A stretch of 64,000 nt of DNA from Promerops cafer (Eukaryota; Chordata; Aves; Passeriformes; Nectariniidae): positions 802,658 through 866,657 of the forward strand of contig VZSE01013243.1 of the NCBI GenBank assembly GCA_013398275.1, in the 5' to 3' direction. The position numbers and the translations under genes were made by a program. Below the pieces are notes generated by a model, which ran no database searches, was not told the DNA's origin, and saw only the letters and a program-made list of their open reading frames with translations. This document shows, one piece after another, positions 24,485 through 37,447 of this stretch (the first letter of the stretch is position 1; every line of letters starts with the position of its first letter).

Positions 24485-26415
24485 AAGGCTGAAAATAAAC
24501 ATTCATGTATTATTAATGTATATGTCAGGAATCTCTGCCAAGTGTCAGTTCAACTCTTTTCTTGAATTCTGATAAGCATTTGGCTTTGCTAATAGAAGAG
24601 CAAATCTGTTACAAGGATCAACACTGGAGCAGAAGTGAAAGCCTAATGAGTTTTCGTGCTGATAAAATTCTCTATAAATTTTGAAAAATATAATAACATT
24701 CTAATATATTTATTAAAAATCTTTTTATAAGCACTTATAGATGAAGTTTCCTTGTAAGAAGTGAGATCCACTGGGAATTAGAAATGAAACATGAAATTGG
24801 CACCTACTAAGAAGCTACACCTAAATTATTTGTTTGAATTATTTCTCTGTGATATTACAGCAACCTAATCAAGGAGAAAAAATCTTATATCTCACAATGC
24901 CACTGGAATGATAACCTCATATGATACTTATCATTGCTGGGTGCAAGACCAGTGTACTACATGGAATTTACTGCAATTCAATTTATTAACATGATTTTTA
25001 GGAATAACAACAAATATGAACTTCTCTTCCCTATAGTTCTGATATACGGATGGATTTTAAGGTCTCTTACTAAGGAATATCTGGTGATCAATACAGGAAG
25101 TTGTAAGAAAAAAAATCCTGTGTCTGTCTTTAGAGAGTTTTTAGACAAAAATATTTGACTTTCACAGTGGTCTCATTAAAAAAGCTGAGCACCAAAACAA
25201 CATATTGAAAATGTTTAGCAGCATTGAACTTTTACCAGTTCCTGGTATTTTTGAGCCAAATCATATTGTCCAGTTACCAATAAAGAGTAGGGTCAATATA
25301 CAATGGGTTATGGACATAAGCATCGTGCTCCTTCAGTGTGATTAACAAACCCTTTTAACTTCTCTGTATGATTTTTTCATTTGGAACAAGATCTTTAGAC
25401 CCACTGAGGACTGACTGTTGGCCTAGAAAATTTTCTGACTTGTAATTTAAGCATAAACATTTGATTTACAGGTGAAAAAAAATAACAGATGTCTGTTGAG
25501 GACTGAACTGCTTGCCCTTTCTCAGTCTGTGCTGTTCTAAGCATCTTGGACTGCTGCCATTGCCTGTGACAGAGAAAAACCTGTCTGTGTTACTGATGTG
25601 AAGGATAAAATATTTAGAAAAATTGAATAACCAAGGTATTTTGAGATCATATCTCACAGGTAGCCTCCTGCTGAGACAACATGTCCTGGAAATAGAACAG
25701 TGGCATTCACATAGCACTTCGTTTTTATGAGATGAAAGATGAATAAAAGAGTGTTACTGCCAATTCATCCTCAAAATCTATCTTGAGAGAAGGTGAGATC
25801 CAGTGGGTCAGTGTCAGAAACTATAAATTTCAAGCTCAGAACTTAACAAAAGTGTTTCAAACTAAGAAAACTCCCATTCCAAAATAGTGATGTGCTGATC
25901 ATTCCTTTGAGGTCTTTCCAGAGTAATATTTAAACTGCCTACAATTTTCATGTTCCCTATTTTTCACTTTGTCATAAAAGAGTTAATTAAAAACCAGGAT
26001 GATTTTAAAATGCTTTTTTCCCTTTTATTTTTATGGGAGATTAACAAAAAAACTATTAACATAATACAATTACAATAGGTACAAAAATAACTAATTTTTG
26101 TGAAGTAATATAGAAATATTCCTGCAGTTCATGTCTGAGATTGGGATTTGATATCCACATAACATTAATCCAGTGGTGGCTCAAATCTCTGAGGGAAATG
26201 CTATCACTCCTGCTGTCACACAGCAAACTTTGATTGATTTTAATGGGACCAGGGTTCCACTCTTGCAAATCTTTCAAAGAAATTAAAGGCTAATTTTGGA
26301 CAAGGTCTAGAAATGCTAATAATTTTTTTTACATTAGAAAAAAATATAATTAATAAGAAGTATTTTAAAATACTGCTTATAAGAAAGCAATTGTATCATA
26401 GCATTTGTTTGGGTT
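24485..26415. other. Unique AT-rich DNA, no gene seen
   Basis: Frames of up to about 83 codons (24934-25158 plus; 25466-25717 and 26056-26277 minus) have no recognised domain. No repeats are recognised. Confidence 0.6.
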
Positions 26416-26453
26416 TGTCTTTGCAAATTTGAACTGTCTCTGCAAATTTGAAC
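26416..26453. repeat. 19-bp tandem duplication
   Basis: TGTCTTTGCAAATTTGAAC (26416-26434) is followed directly by TGTCTCTGCAAATTTGAAC (26435-26453). There is one mismatch in 19 bases. It is probably a replication-slippage duplication. Confidence 0.85.
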
Positions 26454-26617
26454 TACACAAACTGTTTTCAGCCTGTGCAACAGAGGAAAATGTTGCCACA
26501 CACTAAGTTTTCTACTTAAGTGGAGCAAGACTTAATAAGTACAAGCAGAACAAATAATTAGAAATTTTGGGGAAGTAAAATTGTAAAAACAATTGTATCA
26601 CAGAGGTATTTCCAGAA

Positions 26618-26649
26618 ACATACATGATAAATCACATACATGATAAATA
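26618..26649. repeat. 16-bp tandem duplication
   Basis: ACATACATGATAAATC (26618-26633) is followed by ACATACATGATAAATA (26634-26649), with one difference, then a partial third copy, CATGATCC. Confidence 0.85.
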
Positions 26650-29080
26650 CATGATCCAGCTGATATAAATAACTAGTGAGTACTTTTGTCCCTGAGAATG
26701 TTGAACTGGTTGTTTAAAGAGTTTGGAAAATATATATAAGAATCATATGACCAGAAAGCTTTTCATACAAAATAGACATTTCATACTTACAGCTAATATT
26801 TGCAGGAGTACTCAAGTTTAGAGTTGAGTGATATTTCAAGAGGTTAAGAAAGGTCTTCTATTTTTAAGTTTCTTTTAGAGGGCCAAAAAGTATTGTTTTT
26901 TACACATACCTACAGAAAAAATGTACTGCTGATAAACAGAGTTGGCTACAGGCAGCGTTAATTCTACATTCTCTCCAATTTACAGATCAATGTTTCTGAC
27001 CTAGAGGCTACTCAAAAGGCATAAAAGTGAGGTTAGATACAAAGGCTGCCCCTTTAGAGTTTTTCTCACACACGCACACAAAGATAGAAATAGCTTTTTT
27101 GGACAGAACTACTGTCTGGGGTTCTGGAGGAGAAGAAAAAGCACTAACTCCATGTGCTGGATAGTAAAGCTGCAGCGTGCCAGATATTCAGCCTATTCGT
27201 CAAGAGGGAGTGTGGACCTTCTTTGGAGTAGCAGCTCCTGTCTGGTTTGACTGCATCTTATATACTTCCAAGCCACCTTTTCTCTTCTTTCCCAAGGAAG
27301 AGATCTCTCTAACTCTGTAGGTTAGCCTGTGCTATCTTTGAAGAACTTAACCACCACTACCAGTAGACTTCCAGAAGCCACCCGCTTCACCCAGCTTACA
27401 AGTCAAGAGGCAGAAATTCTGGCAGCATCTGATAATAATGCATTGCATTACTTGAATCCTTAGCCACAGGTGAAACATGATGATGAGTACCTGATCACAA
27501 CAAAATGCATTTTCCATCTGCATGATCCCGTATTTCCCAAATTCTCCATTCTCTTGGGAGTATGGACTGTACAGGACTGTCTGAGCTATTGTCCAGTTTT
27601 TGTCTTTTAATTGCCAGAATATTTTCTCAATGCTGTGTGGACCTCCTTTCAGAAAAGCACCTGTTGCCTTGCTCAGTCTCATCTCACCTCACCCTGAGTT
27701 CCTGCTAATGCTGTTGCTGCCTCTCATGTGTAATGGCATCCCCTCATGCAATCAGTGGCTTCCTGAAAACATGGGACGGTGTTTTAAACCAGACATCTTG
27801 GTTCTGGCTCCAAGCCTCACAGGGCAGAGGTGGGGGCAAAGAATCAGACTTTTGGGGAACCTGTGGGGAGCAGAGACATCATGTTTATCTTCTCCACCCC
27901 AAACTTCTGGGGTTTGGAGGATGAGTCTCCTGACAAAGGAACACTCTGCCCATGACAGATTTCCAGATGTGATAGGAGATCATTATTACAATTTTGGAAT
28001 TTGCAATCCCTTCACCTCATTCCTCTACATGGTATTTACAATTAAAGTTTTGGAAAAGGCTGAAGCTAATAAAAATATGCAAAAATATTGGGGTTTAATT
28101 ATTTCTTCTTTTTTTTTCCTTCATTTATTTGTTTGTTCTCTGTTTATTATACATGGGAAAGTCCCTCACAACACATAACTTAAGCCCACAATGCCCCCAC
28201 AAAATAAGGCACACAATAAACCCCCTGCCCAGTTACCAGCATCCAGCTACAGACTCAGACTATACCTGAAACAACCACCTGGTCATGGTTGTCTTCATTA
28301 CATCCAGATAATTTCAAGTCTGCCATTCGTGATGTGCCACAGAGGCTGAAGATCCTGTTACACTTTTAGTTAAGTATGTACATTTCCAAGGACTAGAATT
28401 GAACTTACATGTATTTTCTTTGGACTGGAATTTGCCTTTAATTCCCCTGTACAATTGGCAAGGGGAATGGCAGGAGTCTGCCACAGAGAGAAGTAGTTAT
28501 ATGATTTATGGCAATTACCATGCTTACTTGACTCATCTTCATGAATTAATCACATTAAAAGAAAATTACATGGGAAACATTACATGGTACCAGATAACAC
28601 AGTGATGCCACATGCCATGGAGACAATATCTTTTAAAATTACTTTATTAGGCATTTTTTGAGAATCCAGGTCTTCTAAAAAAATTAAGTAATTACTTTTT
28701 TTTCACTGACCATTTTTTTAACTGACTCAATACTGAGATTTAATGCCTTCAGTGGGACAGAGAAGTGAGGCATAGGTGTGAAATAGGGAGGCAACACCAG
28801 TTGATAGGACTAAATTGCTAAAGACAGAGAAACCAGAGTTAGGTGGAGGTAGAATAGATGTGTGTTTTCTCTCTGGGAGCAGCTGACAAGGCAGTCAGAA
28901 GATGTAAAACTAAAATAAGTGCAGTCTAAAAAAGAACTTAATTTGCTGGGAACTGCAGTAGGAGCTCTGTAGCCCAGGAAAGTGAGATGGAGAGAGATCT
29001 TGGGAATGCTTGTAGAAAGTGGTGAGTAAAGCCAGTGTGGCTGGACTGTGTGGATGCTGTGGTTTTCCCTTCTACATCAG
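26650..29080. other. Unique DNA, no recognised gene; longest N-free open stretch near its centre
   Basis: The longest ATG-initiated frame is 27630-28178 (182 codons, plus). Upstream codons to 27600 open only with TTG. Its translation shows no domain, signal peptide or conserved motif that I recognise, and it ends in a T-rich, Phe/Ile/Leu-rich stretch typical of chance frames. Another strand and frame is open at 27347-27682. I treat all of these as non-coding. Confidence 0.5.
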
Positions 29081-29193
29081 AGTTATACAGTGTCTTATGT
29101 CACCAGGCAAATATGAACAGGCCTGTTCTGAAAATGTCTGGTCTTTGTCACTGAAAACACACAACTCTGTCAGTAGTCTGAGTTCTAAATTTG
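29081..29193 (+). other. Candidate 113-bp exon (splice-site bounded)
   Basis: The acceptor tract GGTTTTCCCTTCTACATCAG ends at 29080 and a donor GTAAGA starts at 29194. One frame, with one leading base, is open for all 37 codons and gives a Ser-rich peptide. At least one other frame hits a stop. The upstream 28882-29021 segment is also flanked by AG and GTGAGT but has stops. No homology is recognised, and decoy exons like this are common. Confidence 0.12.
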
Positions 29194-32100
29194 GTAAGAC
29201 TCCAGAAGAATACTTATGACTTCTTGGAACCATTTGAAAGAAACACGGTGAGAAATCAAGGTGTGGAAGCAAGTGATAATCTTGGAGCTCCAGACTGTAC
29301 TGTTTTAAAAATGTAGTGTGAGTAGTATTGCTAGCAGCCTAGTATTTCATCCCCCTCTCAGGGTGAGTGCATAAACCTTGAAGTCATTGCATGGCCCATG
29401 GATCTATGATGACACTGTCACCTCTAGTGGAAAAGATATCTGGATTTACATTATATAGAATATCTAATTTTCCGAAGTTATACTATGTGTAATAAGAGTT
29501 TAAATTATGTAGGATTTTGAAAACTGACTGGTAAAGCTGTCTGGTGATGAAAACAGGACTGTTAATAATTTTTAAAGTGAAAAATATGTAGGACAGTGCT
29601 GGCTACCTCCAAATTGCTTATTGTACAGCTGGAGGTTGATTGTGTATGACAGGTGACAAAACTAGATCTAATTCAGTTGCATGTTATATTCTGGCATTTT
29701 CTACATACTCCTGTTTAAAAGTTGTAATTTCTTCCACATAAACACAAGATTGCATTTCTTGGCCTTATAATGGAGACAGCTGGGACAGAAGACAGCAGAA
29801 ACTTTCACAGCCAATGTATTGGAACTTAAAGTTATGCAAAAGATAGCTCTGAAGGCTTCAGGGAGTACAGCTGAGATCATGCTGAATTTTAAATTATACA
29901 CTCTACACAAATAGCTTGGGGCCACATGATAATTAATAACTACTGTGCTTAAGTAGTTGGGAACCCAGTTTCATTTATTATTAATTACAGCTTTGTTTAG
30001 CAAATGTTCTCCATGGTAATTGCCTGTTTATCTTGTCTATATATGATGTTAGCAGATAGCTTGGATGAACAAACTGATTAGCAGGAGTCTTAATTATGTT
30101 ACAACAGTTGTCCCTATTCTAACAGGTAATAGGAAAAAAACCTGTAAAACAGATTAGAAAATAAATAAGTTGCACATTTCTGACACTGGTATGCATCACT
30201 GGGGTGGCTGCTAGAGCAGTAAGGTCAGGTTTTGTGAATGAGTAAGACTAAAGAGTAAGTTTTAGAAAAAACAATTCAACAACACATGAACTACCCAGTG
30301 ATCAGTGGGAAGTAACTGTGATTATATATGAGAGGCAATACTTGATTTTTGTAATGCAGTTCTAACAGTAACTCATGGTCACATCTATAAATCCAGAAGG
30401 AATTTTCTGAAAGAGGGCAAACAAAAGAAAGAGCATCGGTAAGCAATTATTTTCTGGTTTGCCATCTCTGCAAATGACTGCATCTGTACTCACAGATAAA
30501 CTAATTTCTTTCCGCAGTGGCAATAATAAAAACTGGCTGCATGAGCAAACAGAAGGAATACATTAAAAGTGGTTTACAGCTAATCTGGAAAAGTAAGAAT
30601 TTTTATAACCAGCTATCAAACATCCACTGCTTGGTGCAGGCTTAAAAGACTGATAAAGGGCTGCAAGAGGGTTTGGATAATAAGTAGTCAGCTCTGGATC
30701 AGGTCTGCTTTTTCCTATCCAAAACCTCCCGAAAAAAGATTTATTTTCTCACTGTCCAGTATTTACTGCCTTGGGGATTTTCTTTTTCTCTGGGTGGAGA
30801 TGGTTCCGAAAAAACTAACATTAGCAGGAAAAATAATAACAGCAAATTTACTGTGTACCTAGTCAACTAATAACCCATAATTAGATCAAAACAGAAATAA
30901 AATAACAGATTTACCAGAAACTGAAACACCTTATATGTGCAAAGGCTGAAATGTTGCTTATGAGAAAAATTCTTTCCTCTGGAATTCTTATAGTGGTGAT
31001 TGAGCTGAGAAATTGGTCTTGAGCAAAACCAGCAAGCAGACATCAATGTGCTCCATTAATCACTAAAAGAAGTGAACTTTCTGTATTTATTGTCTAAACT
31101 ATTGTCCAGTCACTTTTTTCAACATGCCCTAGGGGTGGGTCTTTTTTCTTTCTCTATGCAGGTTCTTCTTTTTCAATGCTAATAATGGCTTTGTACTTGC
31201 TTTTGAGCACTTTTGTCATCTCCAGCTATTTCTCTTGATCCCGATTCTATGAAGAGCTTAGACAACACATACCCAAATTTAAGCACATGATGAATCTGGC
31301 TTGGGGAAGGCACTGTGCTGGCTTAGTGTAAATTTAAACTTCAAGGATAAGTGCTTTGATTGAATCAGTGCTCTGAGAGCTCAGTCCACAAATGGGCACC
31401 TAATTGCTACTTTCACCACCATATTTAGGCACCACAGAGAATTTCAACCCCCTTCTCTTATCAGCTACCTGAGTTTGTGAGACATCATTTTCCTGGTTGC
31501 TGTGCCAAGGTACTGTGCCAATGGTGTGCAATCACCATTGCTAGCTAATATTTAAAGCTTTGTGAGAGGATTAAACTTGGCATCCCTTTAGCATCAGGAG
31601 GCCCCCTGAAAGAGTGGCTGTGTGGCACAGGGGACAACAACAATGAAATGGTAATGCTGGGGGCAGTACTGCTGCATTGCCCTGATGGCCCTCCACCTCT
31701 CATGGTGATTCATGTTATGGTTCTAGTTTGGAGAAAAGACCCACAAAAGCTGAGAGAGATTAGTGCCTCAAGGGTTAATAGTCCAGATGCCTGGGCAGAA
31801 GGGGGAAGGTGACTATTTCCTTTTGAAAAGATTACACTATTCTGCATAAAGGAATAGGAAAAGGGGAAAGAAAGGTTTAAGTCTCCTGCAAAGGTGGTAG
31901 GGCACTAGTGGTGAAGAAAGGAGGACCATGTTGTACCTGTCCACAGAAGAATTTCAACCATGGATGAATTCCAGCAAGGCAAAATCAGGCAAAACACATC
32001 TTGGATAAGTGATGGCTGGATGGCTGGGATGTTGCTTTGGGGTGCAGGAGGCCAAGATCCAGGCTCCATTATGAACCTGAAGGGCTTTGGTGGATTCCCA

Positions 32101-35100
32101 GACATCTCTCCAGCTGGAGCATGGCACCATTGCCCTCCAAAATATCCCTGGGGAGTGTGGGGTACAAATCTTAGGGCTGCACAGCCCATTTGGGCAGGGG
32201 ATATTCACTTTAGAGCATGAAACTTCCTTTGGGAAGTTTATCCAAGTCAGAAAATATTGTCACTCTCTTTTGTGACAGATGTTGCTAACTTTGAATGGGG
32301 TGAACTTTTATGTCCATAAAATTAGAATGGAGCCATAGTCTTTCCCCGAATCTTCTTCTGAGAAGTATTTTGCATCTTTAATCTTCTTCTGTAACAAAAT
32401 CCAATCCCAAGCCAAAAATAAAACCACTGCAATGATCTGTGTTTGGATCTGGATGTTTATCTCAGAGCCTGAGGTACAAGAAGATTTGCAGCTGAGATTT
32501 CTGATTTGGTTGATGGCAGAATAAGATGTCTGCGTCTGCAGTTAGAGATCCAGCCCAAAAGTGAGGCTGAGCAGACATACAGCAGAAACTAAGATGAAGC
32601 CTTTACTGCCGGCTGAGTGAGGGTCAGTGCAGTTTGCGCTATCAGCATAGCACCATGACTGCTCACGGTCATCATTGTCTGTTCAAACTGAAACACACAC
32701 TAGCTAGAACACGATGAAAGACTTCAAAATTTGCCTTTGCCTCTTCTCTCTAATCTTGCAGTCTCTTTTGTTGAGCTTTCTACGGAATAGCCATTAGAGC
32801 ACTGGAATTGGCTTGAAGTACATCGTTATGAGTTGATCATCTGCCCTTTGTAGAACTGGCAGGGACACCTTGTCTGTTTCCATAGTTTTCATGTATCTCT
32901 GAATTTAGGAACTGGATGACTGTAATTGTAAAAGAGCCTGAAGTCACAAAGTGGTCTTGGCTGTCTCTGAGACTGGAAAGATATCACTTGATTTTCAATG
33001 ACAGTTCAATAGTGGCAGAAAAAGGAAGCAAGTAGCAGGTGTGGAGGTGATGTATGTACCTCAGGGCATTAACTACATGCAATTCCTCTTGCTCATTAGC
33101 ATCGAGTCCATGTACGTTCTCCCTGAATGTCCATCATGTGTTTGCATTTAGCAACTGCACACACAATTTCTTTTGTGTAAACTTTACAATATTTTTATTT
33201 TCTAAGCTGGTTAGGCTTTTGGTCACATTTTCATGTTCAACTCTTGTCTGCCTGTTACTGAGAGCTTCCATTCATTTTAGCAGAATCTAGAATGAACTGT
33301 GTACCTGTGTACCTGGGACAAGCCTACTGTAAATTCTTTTGTAGTGTACTCCAGCTGTTTGTGGTATCAGCCATTTCCTATATCACTTTGTTTTTTCCCT
33401 GTCAATTTTAAACAAGAAAAATGAATCATGACACTTCTCCAGTACAAGTTCAGGCACCTTCTACCTTGTCTGAGCAGAGAATCATTGCAGATGTCGCATT
33501 TATAGCTGGTGTCTCAGAAATCCTTCATACCTAGTGAATTGATCTGACACTTTTTAACTCTATCTGGTGGAAGAGCTGCCATCACCTTCCAAAAATGAGC
33601 ACTGAATGTGGTGCTGGAGGAAGCTGGTGGGGAGTTAATGTGTTCATGGAAAACAGGAAGTGGGAGATATCCTCTGCATGACCACTGGTCTCCGCTTGGC
33701 TCTTGTCATACAGAGGCTGAGCCAGCTGAAGAGGTTATGAGTAGCTGGGTTAGGCAGCTCAAAGCTTCACACATGGGTGAAGCTTAAGCTGTGCAGGGAA
33801 TGTGTAGGAGTTGTGACCCTAGCTGGCAAAAGCTGCTCTGTTTCTGTATCTTGGTCGCATCATTGATTCCCAGCTACAGGAGGCTGGCTTTGAGGCACTG
33901 ACTGAAATGCTGATGTTGATTTCTGGTATGCATTTTCTCTCCGTATGTCCTTGAACAGAAAGCCAGTAGAAGCATGGAAATGAAAGTCAAGTCTTCAGCT
34001 ATACCCAAGCAGTTTTTAATTCAAGCAATCAGCAAGAAAAGGCTAAGTTCTTGCAACTACTCAAATTTTACAGTAATTACTGTTTTAGTATTTATATTAT
34101 GGTATCATCCAGAGTCTTACCTGGAATTACAGCTTTGTTATGTTGACAATTTTGAAAGTACCATGGAGCATACTCTGATTTGGTGTATCTGCAGGATCAG
34201 AAGTGAGTTAACTAAGCATATCCAAAAGCAAAGTGTCCAGGAAGAGTAAGGCATTATAGCAATCATCATTTACTGAGCAGCAACTGATACTCTCAGTGAA
34301 ATATTGGCACTATTAAAACGCAGTTTGACTAAAGATCCAGATTAGAGGGACTAGTAGAATCTATTCTAAATTACTACAGAAAAATAACTCTGATAAACTT
34401 GAAAATTTTATAGGTCTTGAAATGTATAAATGGTAAGTCTTAATATTCTCACATTGCACTACTATTTTTGCTTCTTTATTCCTGATTTTTACTCACAGAG
34501 AATGTGGAGTGATATAACCATACAGGGGCTGAATTTACTGACTTTTGTTTTAAATGAGATTTTTTAAAAAAAAGTTTTGTATGAAAAAGTAAATGTTTCA
34601 AGCAACATTAAAAAGAGCCTTTTCCAGAAATCGTATTTACAATTTCAATGTTTATTACACCATAAAATTATACCACTTGTGAAATGATGCTTCATTCTTG
34701 AAATAAAGTTCCAGGGAGACAGACTTTGGGTAAAATAGCTGATTCCCAGTAATCAAATTCTGCCTGTCAGTATGTACCACAGTTGTTACTATATTGTTAA
34801 TGCGTTTGGAAAAAAGCTCATGTGCCAGATTTTTTACTCTTGTAATTAGAAAATTGTGTTTTAATTACACAAAGAAAATTTGTGATTGTAAATCTGGATG
34901 ATATGGCTGTTTTCAATTGTCTGTAATAAAATTTAGATTCCATAATATGTGCTTTTATAGACTCAAAACCTCACCTACTTTTTACATGGCAGATTTACTG
35001 GGTGTGCTGTTTCTAGCAGCAATCACTAAGAAAATCATCATTGTCCTCTAATTAAATTCAGAAGCAAAAATTGTTGTGATATGATGTAGTGATTCACAGA

Positions 35101-37418
35101 GCTTGGGAAACACAGATAAATATTCTAGGCGTACAACCTGCATCCCTTCCACTGCTGTGGTTTACTGGAACAGCAAGACTCAGGGCTCACAGCACTGCAA
35201 TCTTTAGCACCTCCTTGATAGTCCTGTTGTAACATCTAGAAAGCATAGTCAGAGCCCAGCGGATTTTACTGAGCTGTTATTTATTGCACTCAAGATGTTG
35301 GTGCTCTATGACTTACGGTCCCAGAACCAGACTTGCAAATGCCTCTTCTGTTGCCCTGGATGCAATGATTTTCATCTTGAAGTGGGGCTTTCTGTAAGGC
35401 ATCTATTTAAGTTTTGGCAGCAAGAGGCAGGATGGTTGTCAGTCTGTGCCCTAGCATGCTATTGACGTATAGCACTGGAGCTTAGGAGACTCAGTAGCGC
35501 AATGTCATTTTAACAGTGTGAAAAAATAATTTTAAAAGAACCAACAGAACCCTCTCTTTGCAAAAATGTGTTTTCCTTTTCTTGAAAAATTACACGTGCA
35601 AAGACAAACCCTCTAGTTGATTCCGTGTAGAGACATAGCTAATTTATGTACTTGTAGGAGTTTGCAGAGAACAGATAAAAATAGATATCTCTCTTAAAAT
35701 GAACACACTTAAAGGAAATAAAATTATGAGTGTACCTTCATGTTTCAGGATTTAAAAGTAAATTGTGTAATAAAACCAAATTAAGTAATTTCATGCTATC
35801 CTATAAAATGTTTTCTCTATCTGACTACAAGTGGGAAATCCGTGATGCTTTAGGGAGAGGCAGGATAGTTAAGATTTGCTAAGGTGGAAGAAATAATTGA
35901 AGGAAATTAATGACTGTATAATCACTAGGTTATTTTATAACACCATGTATTCTGAACTGAAAAGAATTTTGAAGTGCTTTCAATTATTCTGAGACACAGG
36001 CCATGTAAGACAACCTTAGACAGTTAGTAGGCTTAAGGTGTACTTGTTGTCGGTCAATTACAGATGAACACGGCATCAGCAGTATGCTCATAGAAAACTC
36101 AAGTTCCATTGCATCATTCAGGGCTGACTTACAGTAGTGGTAAATCCCAAGATGTCAAGTCTTGTCCTCCCCATGGTGCTATATATATTGGAGTTAGGAT
36201 GATTGTTAACTCTTTCTTGGCAATTTTCCTGCTAAGTTGCATAGGTATATTTGTAGCCTGTATTGCATGCTTTTACCACCTCATTCAACAAAGCACTCAC
36301 GTACCTGAGTATTTTTAGAAGTTGCTGGAATATTATAACCAAATCCATCAAAACAATGTGATTAGAGATACCTAAGCATGTGCTTAAGTAACTTGCTGAA
36401 TACATGATGAGAAGGTGGATAAACCAATTTCTTCTGTAGAAGTCCGTGTTTATGGAACATTCACGAAGCAAAGAATATGAGAAAATTCACGTTCATCCCT
36501 GTAATTTATCCTCAGTACCAAATTCAGGAAACATAGAGAGTGATTAGGATATCTACACAAATTTAAATTCTTTGTTATGGGTTCTATTTTTTTTTCCAAA
36601 CTCATTCTATCATAGATTCAAAGTCATCTATCTTGTATCAGGAGTTTCTTCTCCTTACACCTCTAGGTCACCTGAAAAAGTTAAGAAAAAGAACCAAAAA
36701 ACCTATGCAAACCCAAACAGACAAAAACCTTATCACCAAATCAGTGGTGATAAACAGAGACATTAAAACTACCGGGCCCATTGCTAATGTTCTAATAAAT
36801 ATCTTCAAATAAAAAGAAATCATAAATGTTCAAAGATGCTTTCAGTGTTTTATGGCATAATAAATGCCTTACATGAACTCATTAATGCCATTAGGCATTT
36901 CATTCTTCTCCTCTCTTTTTTGAGAGATTCAAAGAAAGATGCAAACTCTGAGCATGGACTGTGTCAGAGCACATATACAAGAAAAGGGGACGCTGAGCGA
37001 GCAGTGGCAGCAGCAGGTTTATTCATAAAGCAATGATTTCAGGCTTTGCTTGAAGTTACCATGGTTGGGAACAATTTCCTTTTTTTCCTGTCATTTATTT
37101 ATACCTTTCAAACTTACATAACTTTCCTGTCTTCAGAGTCTGTAAAAACCTCCATGAATCACTACAAGCCATGGTATTTTCTGTTCCTTGCTATCCCATG
37201 CTTCAAGACTCTTCTCATGCAGCCCCACAGGGTACCAGCCATTACTGATGCCTCTTCCTAAGTAACCCTTTTGGGAAAGAGCAAAAATCTTGTTTTAAAC
37301 TCCAAACTTTTCAAAAGCCCAAAATACAACTTAACCGAGATCTGAAATGTCATAAAGTTTGGTTTAAAAAGAAATAATGTAATTGCAAGGATGTTTTCGG
37401 TTCTTTCTATTTTCCTTT
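29194..37418. other. Unique DNA, no gene seen
   Basis: Several kilobases carry no recognised gene or transposon. 29930-30130 and 34800-35060 are AT-rich, repeat-free and contain multiple TAATTA cores, so they are candidate conserved non-coding elements. 34841-34848 and 34862-34869 form exact 8-base inverted arms, TGTAATTA and TAATTACA. 31905-32275 is GC-richer and shows overlapping frames on both strands, as expected by composition. A 91-codon frame at 33974-34249 has no recognised domain. Confidence 0.55.
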
Positions 37419-37447
37419 TGTGTGTGTATATGTGTGTGTGTTTGTGT
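37419..37447. repeat. Interrupted (TG)n microsatellite
   Basis: TGTGTGTATATGTGTGTGTG and trailing TTTGTGT are read directly. It is a short imperfect dinucleotide repeat in unique DNA. Confidence 0.85.

Noticed and set aside
27600..28178. 192-codon plus-strand frame (182 from the first ATG at 27630)
   Set aside because: It opens with TTG, has no recognised domain, and ends in a T-rich hydrophobic stretch. One such frame is not surprising in 64 kb with GC-richer patches.
31905..32275. Four overlapping frames on both strands
   Set aside because: Simultaneous open frames on both strands point to base composition, not coding.
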